43,217 nucleotides of DNA from RUG11867 sp964472425 (GTDB taxonomy: Bacteria; Bacillota_I; Bacilli_A; RF39; UBA660). Both the position numbers and the translations under genes were made by a program. Shown in pieces: positions 22,993-30,917 of the stretch. A model generated the notes under the pieces. It did no database searches. It had not been told where the DNA came from and saw only the letters and a program-made list of their open reading frames with translations. Every line of letters begins with the position of its first letter. Position 1 is the stretch's first letter. The stretch is from NCBI GenBank assembly GCA_964472425.1, contig CAYYLF010000005.1:1-43217 (forward strand), in the 5' to 3' direction.

Positions 22993-24594
22993 ATGAAAAA
23001 AAGTCAAAATACTAAAAGGGCTCTGATATTCAGTTTTATCTCGATACTTATATGTGGGCTGATGCTGATTGGTTCGACCTTCGCCTGGTTCACAGACTCG
23101 GCCATAAGTGGCAAAAACATGATAAAAGCCGGTAATCTCGATATCGAATTCTACCATTCGAATGCAACTAAAACCAAAGAAAAAATAGAAAGCGACACTA
23201 TGCTCTTCGCAGTCGATTATTGGGAACCGGGAGCCATCGCCTACGAAAACTTCGAAATTGCCAATGTCGGCGACCTAGCCTTAAAATACCGCTTCGAAAT
23301 GAGCGTCGGCAACTTCAATACTGTCGTAAATAGTGGGAAGTCGCTCAAGGATGTCCTCAAAGTAGCCATAAGGGAAGGGGACGAATTTACGGGCAGTAGA
23401 GAAGACGCCCTCAAACTTAACTTCGATAAAACCCTAGCGGACTTCGAAAAAGAAGGCATTCTCGCTCCCGAGGGAACGAAAAGTAACTTCACGGTCTTCG
23501 TCTATTGGGAACCTACCGAAAACGATAACGACTACAACCTCAATAATGGGCGCGTATCCAGTGACAACAATCCACTCTTCATCGACCTAGGGGTGTCGTT
23601 GATTGCCTCGCAAAGCTCGTACGAATCGGATACGTTCGGAACGGATTATGACGACACGGCGACATATAAAGAAGCCGCGACACTCGAAGAATTTATCACT
23701 CTAATAGAAAACGCCACGAAAGACGAAGGAGTCAAACTTACGAGTGATATCACAATCGAGAATGCTATCCCTCAAAGCAAAAGTGGAATAACTAGAATAG
23801 ACCTGAACGGACATACGATAAAAGATGCGACCATTTCGAGTACACTAATCGATAACGGCAACCGAATGATAATAAAAAATGGCAAAGTAGAACTCGCCCA
23901 AAACAATTATACTGACTCCATCATAAAAGTCGCAAACGGCTCGACGATAACTCTCGACAATGTCGAATTTACAGTCGCCGAAAAGGGTACAGCGATTCTC
24001 TTAGAAAACCAAAACTCGACCGCCAACATCGTGAACTCGTCTATAACGTCGACTGGATATGCCATCACGACCAACGCCTCGACCGAAATGCACCACGGAA
24101 TATACGTAAACATCAAAAACTCGACGATTAACGGCAGTATGGCCGGAGGAGGAACGCCTATTTTGATAAACGTCCCTTCTACTACTACAATCGAAGATTC
24201 CACCATCAATGGATATTATCATACGATATTCGCTCGTGGTGGGACGATGACGATTAAAGATTCCACACTCAATCTGACCGTCGGAAGTTACATAGAACCT
24301 TGGATGACCTACTACGATGACGGCAAAGACTGGAAAAGCGGAGATGTGGCGCCGATTGCGGCACTAGTAATCGGCAATAAGAAAGAGGATTCTTACCAAT
24401 ATCCGACAAACGTAACCCTAATTAATACGAAGATAACTTCCCAAAACGATGGAACTACCGCAGTCGTTCCTCCGACAGTCTTCATAAACGGCAATAGTGG
24501 TGTTGGCCTCGGAGCCACCCTCACATACGACGACCAAAGCGAAGTAGGGGAAATCATTCGCGGAAACGAATACGTCACGGTAAACGGACGATAG
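22993..24594 (+). CDS. SipW-dependent exported protein with a beta-helix domain (2)
   Basis: A 533-residue paralogue of the preceding protein, with the same three parts: signal STFAWFTDSAISGKNMIKAG, TasA-like domain (YWEPGAIAYENFEIANVGDL) and beta-helix repeats (ITRIDLNGHTIKDA, STITLDNVEFTV, STANIVNSSITS, TTTIEDSTINGY, TMTIKDSTLNLT). ATG 22993 is preferred over 22987 because GGGAGG lies 8 bases before it but only 2 before the earlier ATG, and because it then aligns with the paralogue's MKKS start. The end, EVGEIIRGNEYVTV, matches SVGNIERGNEFTSV of copy 1. The pair probably arose by tandem duplication; two subunits of one fibre or two adhesins are possible. Confidence 0.8.
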   Translation: MKKSQNTKRALIFSFISILICGLMLIGSTFAWFTDSAISGKNMIKAGNLDIEFYHSNATKTKEKIESDTMLFAVDYWEPGAIAYENFEIANVGDLALKYRFEMSVGNFNTVVNSGKSLKDVLKVAIREGDEFTGSREDALKLNFDKTLADFEKEGILAPEGTKSNFTVFVYWEPTENDNDYNLNNGRVSSDNNPLFIDLGVSLIASQSSYESDTFGTDYDDTATYKEAATLEEFITLIENATKDEGVKLTSDITIENAIPQSKSGITRIDLNGHTIKDATISSTLIDNGNRMIIKNGKVELAQNNYTDSIIKVANGSTITLDNVEFTVAEKGTAILLENQNSTANIVNSSITSTGYAITTNASTEMHHGIYVNIKNSTINGSMAGGGTPILINVPSTTTIEDSTINGYYHTIFARGGTMTIKDSTLNLTVGSYIEPWMTYYDDGKDWKSGDVAPIAALVIGNKKEDSYQYPTNVTLINTKITSQNDGTTAVVPPTVFINGNSGVGLGATLTYDDQSEVGEIIRGNEYVTVNGR

Positions 24595-24598
24595 CTAC

Positions 24599-24626
24599 TT
24601 GCAAAAACGCGACAATCTGTTATAAT
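24599..24626 (+). promoter_or_regulatory. Internal promoter before the TasA-type gene
   Basis: TTGCAA (24599-24604), 16 bases, TATAAT (24621-24626) preceded by TGT. It would let the TasA-type subunit be made in excess of the upstream proteins. Confidence 0.6.
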
Positions 24627-24661
24627 AACGACAAAATTTAATGATAATTTAAGGAGTAATT

Positions 24662-25441
24662 ATGGAAAAGAAAAAAGAAAGAGAAAATAATACTAAAAAC
24701 GCCCTCATCTTGAGTATCACACTCATAATCATTTCGGTCATCCTCTTGGTCGGTTCGACCTTCGCTTGGTTTACCGATTCGGCAACCAGCGGCCGCAACA
24801 AAATAATGGCTGGTAACCTCGATGTCGACATCGAATATGCCCCATTGGATGCCGCCAGGGATTCGGAAGGAAACATCCTCGAAACCGAATGGAAAAAAGT
24901 CGAGCCCGACGCGAGCATTTTCAAATCGGCCGATGACACTCTTTGGGAACCGGGACATACCGAAATAGCCTATCTTCGCATCAAAAACACCGGTAACCTA
25001 GCTCTCAAATACGATTTCACGATAAACGCCTTCGGTGATGCCGATGGCGGAGCTGAAAAAGAATATACGAACACGACCGGAACCAAATTTAAACTGTCCA
25101 ACTATCTCGTTTTGAACCAGACTACATCTACTGCCACTCAAGCGAGAAATGCCTATTGGATATACGACGATGTGACGACGCCGGACGTCGACGAAGAACT
25201 AGATAAAATGGGGAATTTGAGTGCTTCGAGCCAAGGAGTCGTCTTGAATCCGAACGAATCTACCGTTTTGACTCTCGCCGTCTACATGCCAACCAAAGTC
25301 GGAAACGAAGCCAATCAGATGACGAGCAAAATTGCCGAAGAAGGAAAACCGGAACTTTACTTCGGTATAACGATAACTGCTAGTCAAGCCGAAAAAGAAA
25401 GCGACACTTTCGGTAACGACTACGACGCGAACGCAAACTAA
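24662..25441 (+). CDS. TasA/CalY-type exported fibre protein
   Basis: A 259-residue protein with a SipW-type signal (hydrophobic helix, then STFAWFTDSATSGRNKIMAG and NLDVDIEY) and a single TasA/CalY domain: LWEPGHTEIAYLRIKNTGNL, then KYDFTIN and a C-terminal LYFGITITASQAEKESDTFG. TasA of B. subtilis is 261 residues and assembles into biofilm fibres by donor-strand exchange; this gene has the same size and position after sipW. AAGGAG lies before ATG 24662. It has its own promoter and is followed by a hairpin, both consistent with high and separate expression. Confidence 0.8.
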   Translation: MEKKKERENNTKNALILSITLIIISVILLVGSTFAWFTDSATSGRNKIMAGNLDVDIEYAPLDAARDSEGNILETEWKKVEPDASIFKSADDTLWEPGHTEIAYLRIKNTGNLALKYDFTINAFGDADGGAEKEYTNTTGTKFKLSNYLVLNQTTSTATQARNAYWIYDDVTTPDVDEELDKMGNLSASSQGVVLNPNESTVLTLAVYMPTKVGNEANQMTSKIAEEGKPELYFGITITASQAEKESDTFGNDYDANAN

Positions 25442-25475
25442 AAAAATAAGTCTTCTCAAATATTGAGAGGGCGAC

Positions 25476-25505
25476 CAAAGGGCACAAAAGATTTTATGCC
25501 TTTTG
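25476..25505 (+). terminator. Hairpin between the TasA-type gene and the next gene
   Basis: CAAAGGGCA and TGCCTTTTG pair (one G-T) around a 12-base loop. There is no long T-run after it, so partial termination or mRNA stabilisation is likely. Confidence 0.5.
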
Positions 25506-25536
25506 TTCACTCGAGATTTAAAAGGAGAAATGCTAC

Positions 25537-26127
25537 TTGAAAAAAGACGAAAACATACTGCTACTACTGTTGCCTTCCTTCATAGGACTAACTGTGTGCG
25601 CACTATCCCTAATCGGTCTCACCCTCGCTTGGTTTAAAACGAACATGACCTTGAATACTCAAAGCATCGTGGCCGCGAACTTCGCTCTTTCTACATCCAT
25701 AAAGACCACCAACGGCATCGATGTAGCTTCACTCGACCGTACGTACGATTTGATGCCCGGTTCGTATACGGTAAGCGTCTTGCGGACGGGAACGAGTACG
25801 ACTTCGATAGGGTATGCTCTCATAAAAATAGGCGACTTCGTCTACCATTCGGCTCCTCTCGAAAAGGACACACCTATAACTTTTACTGTCACCCTAGACA
25901 CGGCGATGAAAGTCGAATTCTTACCGATATGGGGCACGCCCGAACTCGATGACCAAAACAAAATTGCCGATGGCTCGTCCATCGAAATAATACTTGAGCC
26001 CCCTGTAGAAGAACCTATCGACCCGATTGAAAATGAAGACACCACTCGAACGGAATTAGCTCCAGAAGCATTCGAAGAAGAAAAAGGAGAAAAAGAATTG
26101 GATACCCCTGAAAATATTTCAGAATGA
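25537..26127 (+). CDS. Short SipW-type exported protein with an acidic tail
   Basis: A 196-residue protein. The signal is of the same type but weaker: SLIGLTLAWFKTNMTLNTQS, with AWF kept and no Asp after it. A beta domain follows (TYDLMPGSYTVSVLRTGTST, then APLEKDTPITFTVTLD), and the last 45 residues are Pro/Glu/Asp-rich (EPPVEEPIDPIENEDTTRTE). Start is TTG 25537, since AAAGGAG is well placed and an ATG at 25530 is out of frame. The acidic tail has no LPxTG, so no sortase anchoring. It may cap or tether the fibre; this is inference from position. The next gene starts 11 bases after the stop. Confidence 0.65.
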   Translation: MKKDENILLLLLPSFIGLTVCALSLIGLTLAWFKTNMTLNTQSIVAANFALSTSIKTTNGIDVASLDRTYDLMPGSYTVSVLRTGTSTTSIGYALIKIGDFVYHSAPLEKDTPITFTVTLDTAMKVEFLPIWGTPELDDQNKIADGSSIEIILEPPVEEPIDPIENEDTTRTELAPEAFEEEKGEKELDTPENISE

Positions 26128-26138
26128 GGAGAAACAAA

Positions 26139-27398
26139 ATGCTGAACATCACCGAACACAAAATACATACCACGATAACGAAAGTGACCAAAACTTACGA
26201 GAATGCCATAAAAATCATTCGCGAAAAGCCGGGATGCGAAAACGTCGAAATGGCCAATCTTGCCGACATTTATAAAGACCAAGTTGCCGCACTCGTCTCA
26301 TTCTATAGAACTCGAGGCCTATCTTATTACGACTCCCTTTTATCCGTACCGATCGACCATTACTTCGTCCATCTCATGCTTCTCGGAAACGACATCATCG
26401 AAAAAATGGTCCAACCTCCAAACGACCTCGATGCCATAGAAGAAACCGATTATCTTCTCGACCTTCTCACGGACTACGACGATATAACGGCCAAAATCAA
26501 GGCCTTTACCATCGAAACTCATCTTGCCGAGGCCGTCGCCGAACACAAAAAATACAATCACCTCTATAAAGACGACCCCTACGAAGACGAAGGATTAGAA
26601 GTCATAAAATGTTTCCAAGAAGAACTCGAAGATTTGGGACTATCTCCTCGCATCTTAGATGAATTCGATTCTAAGAACGACCTGTTGACACCTCCCATTC
26701 GTACCAAGGAGGAATATGCTAATCTTCTCGGCAAAAAACTTGAACCCTTCGTAGACTATATACGAAGATGCATATTTGGCATCGGTAACGTCATGGATTG
26801 CAATTGTGACATCCAAAATGCAGGAACCGTCTTTCAAAATGAGACAGAAAACCTCGTAAAACTCTTCGAGAAACATAATCTCGACTACTACACATCGGCT
26901 CTTCGAAATCCAATTGAAAACTATCTAGTCACCCTTCTCGAAAACGCCACCCTCGTCATGAACGAAATGTGGGACGAAATAGGAAAAATACCCCTAGTAA
27001 GTGGCACAGAATCCTACCTTGAAAAACTTGTAGACGCCTCGGATTCCTATCACAATACGACGGGCTACCTGGGCAACGACTACGATTGCAACTTGGCAGT
27101 CAAAATTTACTATGACAGGTGCTATGCAATCGTATCCACTTTCAAAAAAAGATACGACCTGTTTCTCGACGCTATAGCATATTTTGACATTGAAGGAACT
27201 CTTCCCACAGCCCTAGAATGTGACCTGCATTACAGGACCTCACAAACCGTAAGGGCCGCGAACGATATATACCTAATCTCGCCTGATATAGACATCGTCA
27301 AAGCCTACCAAAGAGAACTCGAAACTCTCGGTTTATCGCCTTTAGTTCCAGTGATGAAAGAAGTGATGGTCAAAGACCCATTTCGAAAAAAATTCTGA
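26139..27398 (+). CDS. Soluble protein with two internal repeats, unknown function
   Basis: A 419-residue protein, acidic, mostly helical, without signal peptide or membrane helix. It is built from two related halves: FYRTRGLSYYDSLLSVPIDH (54-73) matches LFEKHNLDYYTSALRNPIEN (242-261), and EVIKCFQEELEDLGLSP (154-170) matches DIVKAYQRELETLGLSP (385-401). I recognise no family. Start ATG 26139 follows AGGAG at 26127-26131; the earlier ATG at 26124 overlaps the previous stop and has no binding site. It ends the export operon, so it might be a cytoplasmic partner or regulator of it. Confidence 0.65.
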   Translation: MLNITEHKIHTTITKVTKTYENAIKIIREKPGCENVEMANLADIYKDQVAALVSFYRTRGLSYYDSLLSVPIDHYFVHLMLLGNDIIEKMVQPPNDLDAIEETDYLLDLLTDYDDITAKIKAFTIETHLAEAVAEHKKYNHLYKDDPYEDEGLEVIKCFQEELEDLGLSPRILDEFDSKNDLLTPPIRTKEEYANLLGKKLEPFVDYIRRCIFGIGNVMDCNCDIQNAGTVFQNETENLVKLFEKHNLDYYTSALRNPIENYLVTLLENATLVMNEMWDEIGKIPLVSGTESYLEKLVDASDSYHNTTGYLGNDYDCNLAVKIYYDRCYAIVSTFKKRYDLFLDAIAYFDIEGTLPTALECDLHYRTSQTVRAANDIYLISPDIDIVKAYQRELETLGLSPLVPVMKEVMVKDPFRKKF

Positions 27399-27423
27399 GT
27401 ATTGCTCGTCGCAATACTTTTAT
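27399..27423 (+). terminator. Terminator at the end of the export locus
   Basis: GTATTGC and GCAATAC around TCGTC, then TTTTAT; it begins immediately after the stop codon. Confidence 0.85.
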
Positions 27424-27489
27424 ATTGTAAAAATTTACACAACTGAAATCATCCGCTTACAGTCGCGTATTTTCTCATCCACTCCCTCA

Positions 27490-27495
27490 TATAAT
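27490..27495 (+). promoter_or_regulatory. -10 element of the transpeptidase gene
   Basis: TATAAT at 27490-27495, 15 bases before ATG 27510. No clear -35. Confidence 0.45.
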
Positions 27496-27509
27496 TACTC
27501 GGTGAAACT

Positions 27510-29417
27510 ATGTTCAATTGGAAAATAAACACGCGAGTTAGAATAGTATTTTTGGTTGTATCTCTCATCTTTATCGTAGTCATTCTAAAAGTATTCTATA
27601 TCGAAGTCATACAATACGACAAACTCTCTTCACTAGCCGACAGCCTCTGGAGCCGGAACTTGCCCATCACGGCCGACCGCGGAGACATATACGACCGAAA
27701 CGGAAAAGTGATTGCTACGAACATCACGACGACATCTCTCGTCTTCATCCCGAACCAAATAACGGACAAGGAAGCTGTCGCCCGCGACATAAGCTCGATA
27801 CTCGGAGTCGAATACGACGACATCCTTGCGCATGCTTCCAAAAAAGCTTCGATAGAAAGAGTCCACCCCGAAGGACGCCAACTCTCTTATGAAATTGCCG
27901 AAGAGATAAACAATCTCAATTACGACGGAGTCTATCTCGTCAAAGAATCCAAGCGAACCTATCCTTACGGTCAAGTCTTGAGTCACGTTCTCGGGTATGT
28001 CGGCATAGATAATCAAGGTCTGAGTGGACTAGAACTAAACTACGACAAATACTTGACCGGACAAGACGGAGCCATAAAATACTTTTCCGATGGCAAGGGG
28101 CATCGTCTCGACATGGAAGAAGTGTACGTCGCTCCTCAAAGTGGAATGAACTTGACCTTGACTATCGATTTGGACCTCCAACTTGCCATCGAGCGCGAAC
28201 TCAACAATGTCATGGACATGTATTCTCCCGAAGATGCACTCATCCTTGCGATGAGTCCAAAAACCGGAGAAATACTCGCCATGGCCAACCGTCCGGCTTT
28301 CGACCCGAACTCTTATCAAGACTATTCGGTCGAAACTATAAACCGCAACTTGGGCATTTGGAAAACCTACGAACCTGGAAGTACGTTCAAAATCGTGACT
28401 CTCGCGGCTGCCCTAGAAGAAAAAGAAGTCAACCTTTTCGAAGACACTTTCTACGACTCGGGCTCCGTTCAAGTCGAAAACGCTCGCATCAAATGCTGGA
28501 AGAGTGGGGGACACGGCGCCCAAACCTTCCTCCAAGTTGTCGAAAACTCTTGCAACCCTGGATTCGTCGCCCTCGGGCAACGGCTCGGAACCGAAAGACT
28601 CTACAACTACGTAAACGCCTTCGGATTCGGCAAAAAAACGGGCATCGACCTGAACGGAGAAAGTACAGGCATCCTTTTCTCCTTGGATAGAATGGGTCCA
28701 GTCGAGACGGCCACGACCGCTTTCGGTCAAGGAATAAGCGTCACTCCCATTCAACAAGTTCGTGCCGTAAGTGCTGCCATAAATGGAGGCGAGCTACTGC
28801 ACCCTTACATAGTTAAAACCGTAAGCGAGCCCGAAACGAATGCGACCATCGTGGAAAATATCAAAACAGTCGACTCCCAAGTTATCAGCAAAGAAACATC
28901 CGACATGGTCAAATATGCCCTCGAAAGCGTCGTCGCGAACGGAAGTGGCCGCAATGCCTACATCGAAAACTATCGAGTAGGTGGCAAAACCGGAACGGCC
29001 CAAAAAGTCGAAAATGGTGTCTACCTTCGCGGCAACTACATCCTCTCCTTCATAGGATTCATGCCTGCGAACGACCCCGAAATAGTCGTATATGTTGCTA
29101 TCAACAACCCCAAAGGAGTCACCCAATACGGAGGAACTGTCTCGGCGCCGATTGCCCGAAACGTCCTCATGACGGCCATCGACCTCTACGGGTTTGCCCC
29201 TGATACCGAAGGTATGACCAAAGAATACAGATGGTACGAAGATTCCTACATCAAGCTTCCCGATGTCCGAGGAATGTCCACCAAAGATGCCACCAAACTT
29301 CTAAAAGAATTCAAACTCGAATACTCCAGCTCTGGCGATGTCGTCCTCTATATGAGTCCCGAACCCGGTTACTACGTCAAAAAGGGTGGAACGGTCAAAC
29401 TGATGTTAAAAGAGTAG
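27510..29417 (+). CDS. ftsI: Class B penicillin-binding protein (FtsI/SpoVD type) with one PASTA domain
   Basis: A peptidoglycan transpeptidase of 635 residues. One N-terminal helix (12-32), then the dimerisation domain (RGDIYDRNGKVIAT), then the catalytic domain with the three active-site motifs: STFK (Ser291), SCN (347-349) and KTGTAQ (493-498). A single PASTA domain closes the protein (LPDVRGMSTKDATKLLKEF, near 573-635). Length and one PASTA domain fit SpoVD (cortex synthesis) as well as clostridial-type FtsI; PbpB of Bacillus has two. mraY follows after one gene, as in a division and cell wall cluster. GGTGA precedes the ATG. Without a spore-specific promoter I cannot choose between the vegetative and spore roles. 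Confidence 0.9.
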   Translation: MFNWKINTRVRIVFLVVSLIFIVVILKVFYIEVIQYDKLSSLADSLWSRNLPITADRGDIYDRNGKVIATNITTTSLVFIPNQITDKEAVARDISSILGVEYDDILAHASKKASIERVHPEGRQLSYEIAEEINNLNYDGVYLVKESKRTYPYGQVLSHVLGYVGIDNQGLSGLELNYDKYLTGQDGAIKYFSDGKGHRLDMEEVYVAPQSGMNLTLTIDLDLQLAIERELNNVMDMYSPEDALILAMSPKTGEILAMANRPAFDPNSYQDYSVETINRNLGIWKTYEPGSTFKIVTLAAALEEKEVNLFEDTFYDSGSVQVENARIKCWKSGGHGAQTFLQVVENSCNPGFVALGQRLGTERLYNYVNAFGFGKKTGIDLNGESTGILFSLDRMGPVETATTAFGQGISVTPIQQVRAVSAAINGGELLHPYIVKTVSEPETNATIVENIKTVDSQVISKETSDMVKYALESVVANGSGRNAYIENYRVGGKTGTAQKVENGVYLRGNYILSFIGFMPANDPEIVVYVAINNPKGVTQYGGTVSAPIARNVLMTAIDLYGFAPDTEGMTKEYRWYEDSYIKLPDVRGMSTKDATKLLKEFKLEYSSSGDVVLYMSPEPGYYVKKGGTVKLMLKE

Positions 29418-29441
29418 TAATAGTCATCGATTAATGGTGAC

Positions 29442-29491
29442 TTCTCAAACTAAATGCCCGTCAAATCAAAAACGGGCATTTAGTTTGAGAA
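29442..29491 (+). terminator. Long perfect 20-bp hairpin without a T-run
   Basis: A 20-base arm (29442-29461) and its exact reverse complement (29472-29491) surround a 10-base A-rich loop. Position after the stop suggests an RNA 3' end, but there is no T-run, so it may be an RNA stabiliser, a Rho-assisted end or a protein-bound site. Confidence 0.55.
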
Positions 29492-29523
29492 TTCACACAC
29501 AACATAAAATTTCACACAAAACC

Positions 29524-29552
29524 TTGACACACCTCAAGAATTATCGTAAAAT
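29524..29552 (+). promoter_or_regulatory. Promoter of the SleB-like hydrolase gene
   Basis: TTGACA (29524-29529), 17 bases, TAAAAT (29547-29552). Confidence 0.8.
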
Positions 29553-29583
29553 GTACGAAGTGTCTTAAAGAGGGGTGAATAAA

Positions 29584-30780
29584 ATGACTAAGAAAATGAA
29601 CACGCGCGCTCACAAGAAAGCGCTCAAAAAAGCGCAACAAAAAACGAAGCGTAACACATACGCCAAAATGAACAAAAAAATTGCCAAACGCCAAAATGAA
29701 AGTCTAAAAGTACAGTTAGATACCTTACTAGAAAACATATCGACTGCTTTTACCAAGACCAAAGCCAAAATAAATGTGGCTATTGCTAACTTCAAATACA
29801 ACTTGAAAAGACCTTTCCTCTCTAAAAAGGAAAGTGAGCCGAAAGAAATCAGTCTTTACGACCTCATAGAAGGGTATGCCTATAGACGACAAATAAGTCT
29901 TGCCCTTGCTAGTATTCTTATACTAAATGCCATCTTCTCTTCGGCCTCTCGCTCGGTTACTTCGCATTTGAATGGCGACGAACTAGAAGTTGAACCTGAA
30001 ATACTGAGTGTACTTACCGATGAAGAATTAGAATTCATGGAAAACCCGGACGAAGTTTTAGAAGAAATATTCGAAGTGACAAAAACGGTGACCATCGAAC
30101 GTTCTCTGACCAGCTCTTTAGCTGATGTAGAATCGGAAGTGCTCCATTATCGACAAGGCGAAACAATCGATTTCACAGGTGACATGTTCGCTTATGCTGC
30201 TCCTGCCCAAGAATCATCTGAGCCACACGAACTCACCAACGAAGAAAAGGTCGCTATCATTCTCGACAAATACGGCATAACACACGACCAATTTCTTTTT
30301 ATCGTGGCGGTCGTTCTTCTCGAAGCGGGCGAAAATTTCTACGAAGAATGCTACAACGTCGTAAGCACACTCTTCAATCGCATTTCCAGTGCTTCTTGCA
30401 TAAACTTCGTAAACAACAGAATGGGTGAAGGCACGGGTGTAAGCCTCTATTGCCAAGCCATCTGTCCCGGTCAATACACCGTTTCCCGTGAAAAAGTAAA
30501 TTGGCTCATGCAAACCGATATGACTGTATATGCAGGGTATCAAGCCGTCATAGACATGCTCTATTCTGGCGTACCGTCCCATGACTACTACAGATTCGTC
30601 GCACCTCACTTGAGCTACAAATACGACTGCGTTCCGCTCGTCACTGGAGGTAATTATTACTTTGCCGTCGTGTACAACCGTATTCCACTCGAAGATATTC
30701 TACCGAACTACGGCAAATATATCGAACAGGAAAACGCTCAAGTGGAAGAAAAAGTACTGACTCTCGAACCTGCCAATTGA
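29584..30780 (+). CDS. Membrane-anchored SleB-like cell wall hydrolase with a basic cytoplasmic N-terminus
   Basis: A 398-residue protein. The first 100 residues are cytoplasmic and very basic (RAHKKALKKAQQKTKRNTYA). A helix follows (ISLALASILILNAIFSS, about 104-120), then an acidic external linker, and from about 218 a domain with VAVVLLEAGENFYEECYNVV, FNRISSASCINFV and a G-rich end. This matches the Hydrolase_2 (SleB/CwlJ) layout, where the Glu of the E-A-x-G-E motif (here Glu247) is the expected catalytic acid. SleB enzymes are lytic transglycosylases that cut cortex peptidoglycan. The domain call is moderate, the active-site match good. ATG 29584 follows AGAGGGG; GTG 29575 overlaps that site. 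Confidence 0.65.
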   Translation: MTKKMNTRAHKKALKKAQQKTKRNTYAKMNKKIAKRQNESLKVQLDTLLENISTAFTKTKAKINVAIANFKYNLKRPFLSKKESEPKEISLYDLIEGYAYRRQISLALASILILNAIFSSASRSVTSHLNGDELEVEPEILSVLTDEELEFMENPDEVLEEIFEVTKTVTIERSLTSSLADVESEVLHYRQGETIDFTGDMFAYAAPAQESSEPHELTNEEKVAIILDKYGITHDQFLFIVAVVLLEAGENFYEECYNVVSTLFNRISSASCINFVNNRMGEGTGVSLYCQAICPGQYTVSREKVNWLMQTDMTVYAGYQAVIDMLYSGVPSHDYYRFVAPHLSYKYDCVPLVTGGNYYFAVVYNRIPLEDILPNYGKYIEQENAQVEEKVLTLEPAN

Positions 30781-30781
30781 T

Positions 30782-30817
30782 TGACGATTAGCAAAACTAT
30801 AACTAATCGTCATTTAT
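30782..30817 (+). terminator. Terminator after the SleB-like gene
   Basis: TGACGATTAG and CTAATCGTCA form a perfect 10-bp stem with an 11-base loop, then TTTATT. Confidence 0.75.
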
Positions 30818-30888
30818 TATGAAACGATAAACCGTTAAGTAGGCGTAAAGTTTAACCGAAATACATAGAATTAAATGTCTACGAGATG

Positions 30889-30894
30889 TATAAT
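30889..30894 (+). promoter_or_regulatory. -10 element of mraY
   Basis: TATAAT at 30889-30894 preceded by TG; GAGGTG follows before ATG 30918. Confidence 0.5.
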
Positions 30895-30917
30895 TAATTA
30901 ACGAGGTGTAAGTTTAT

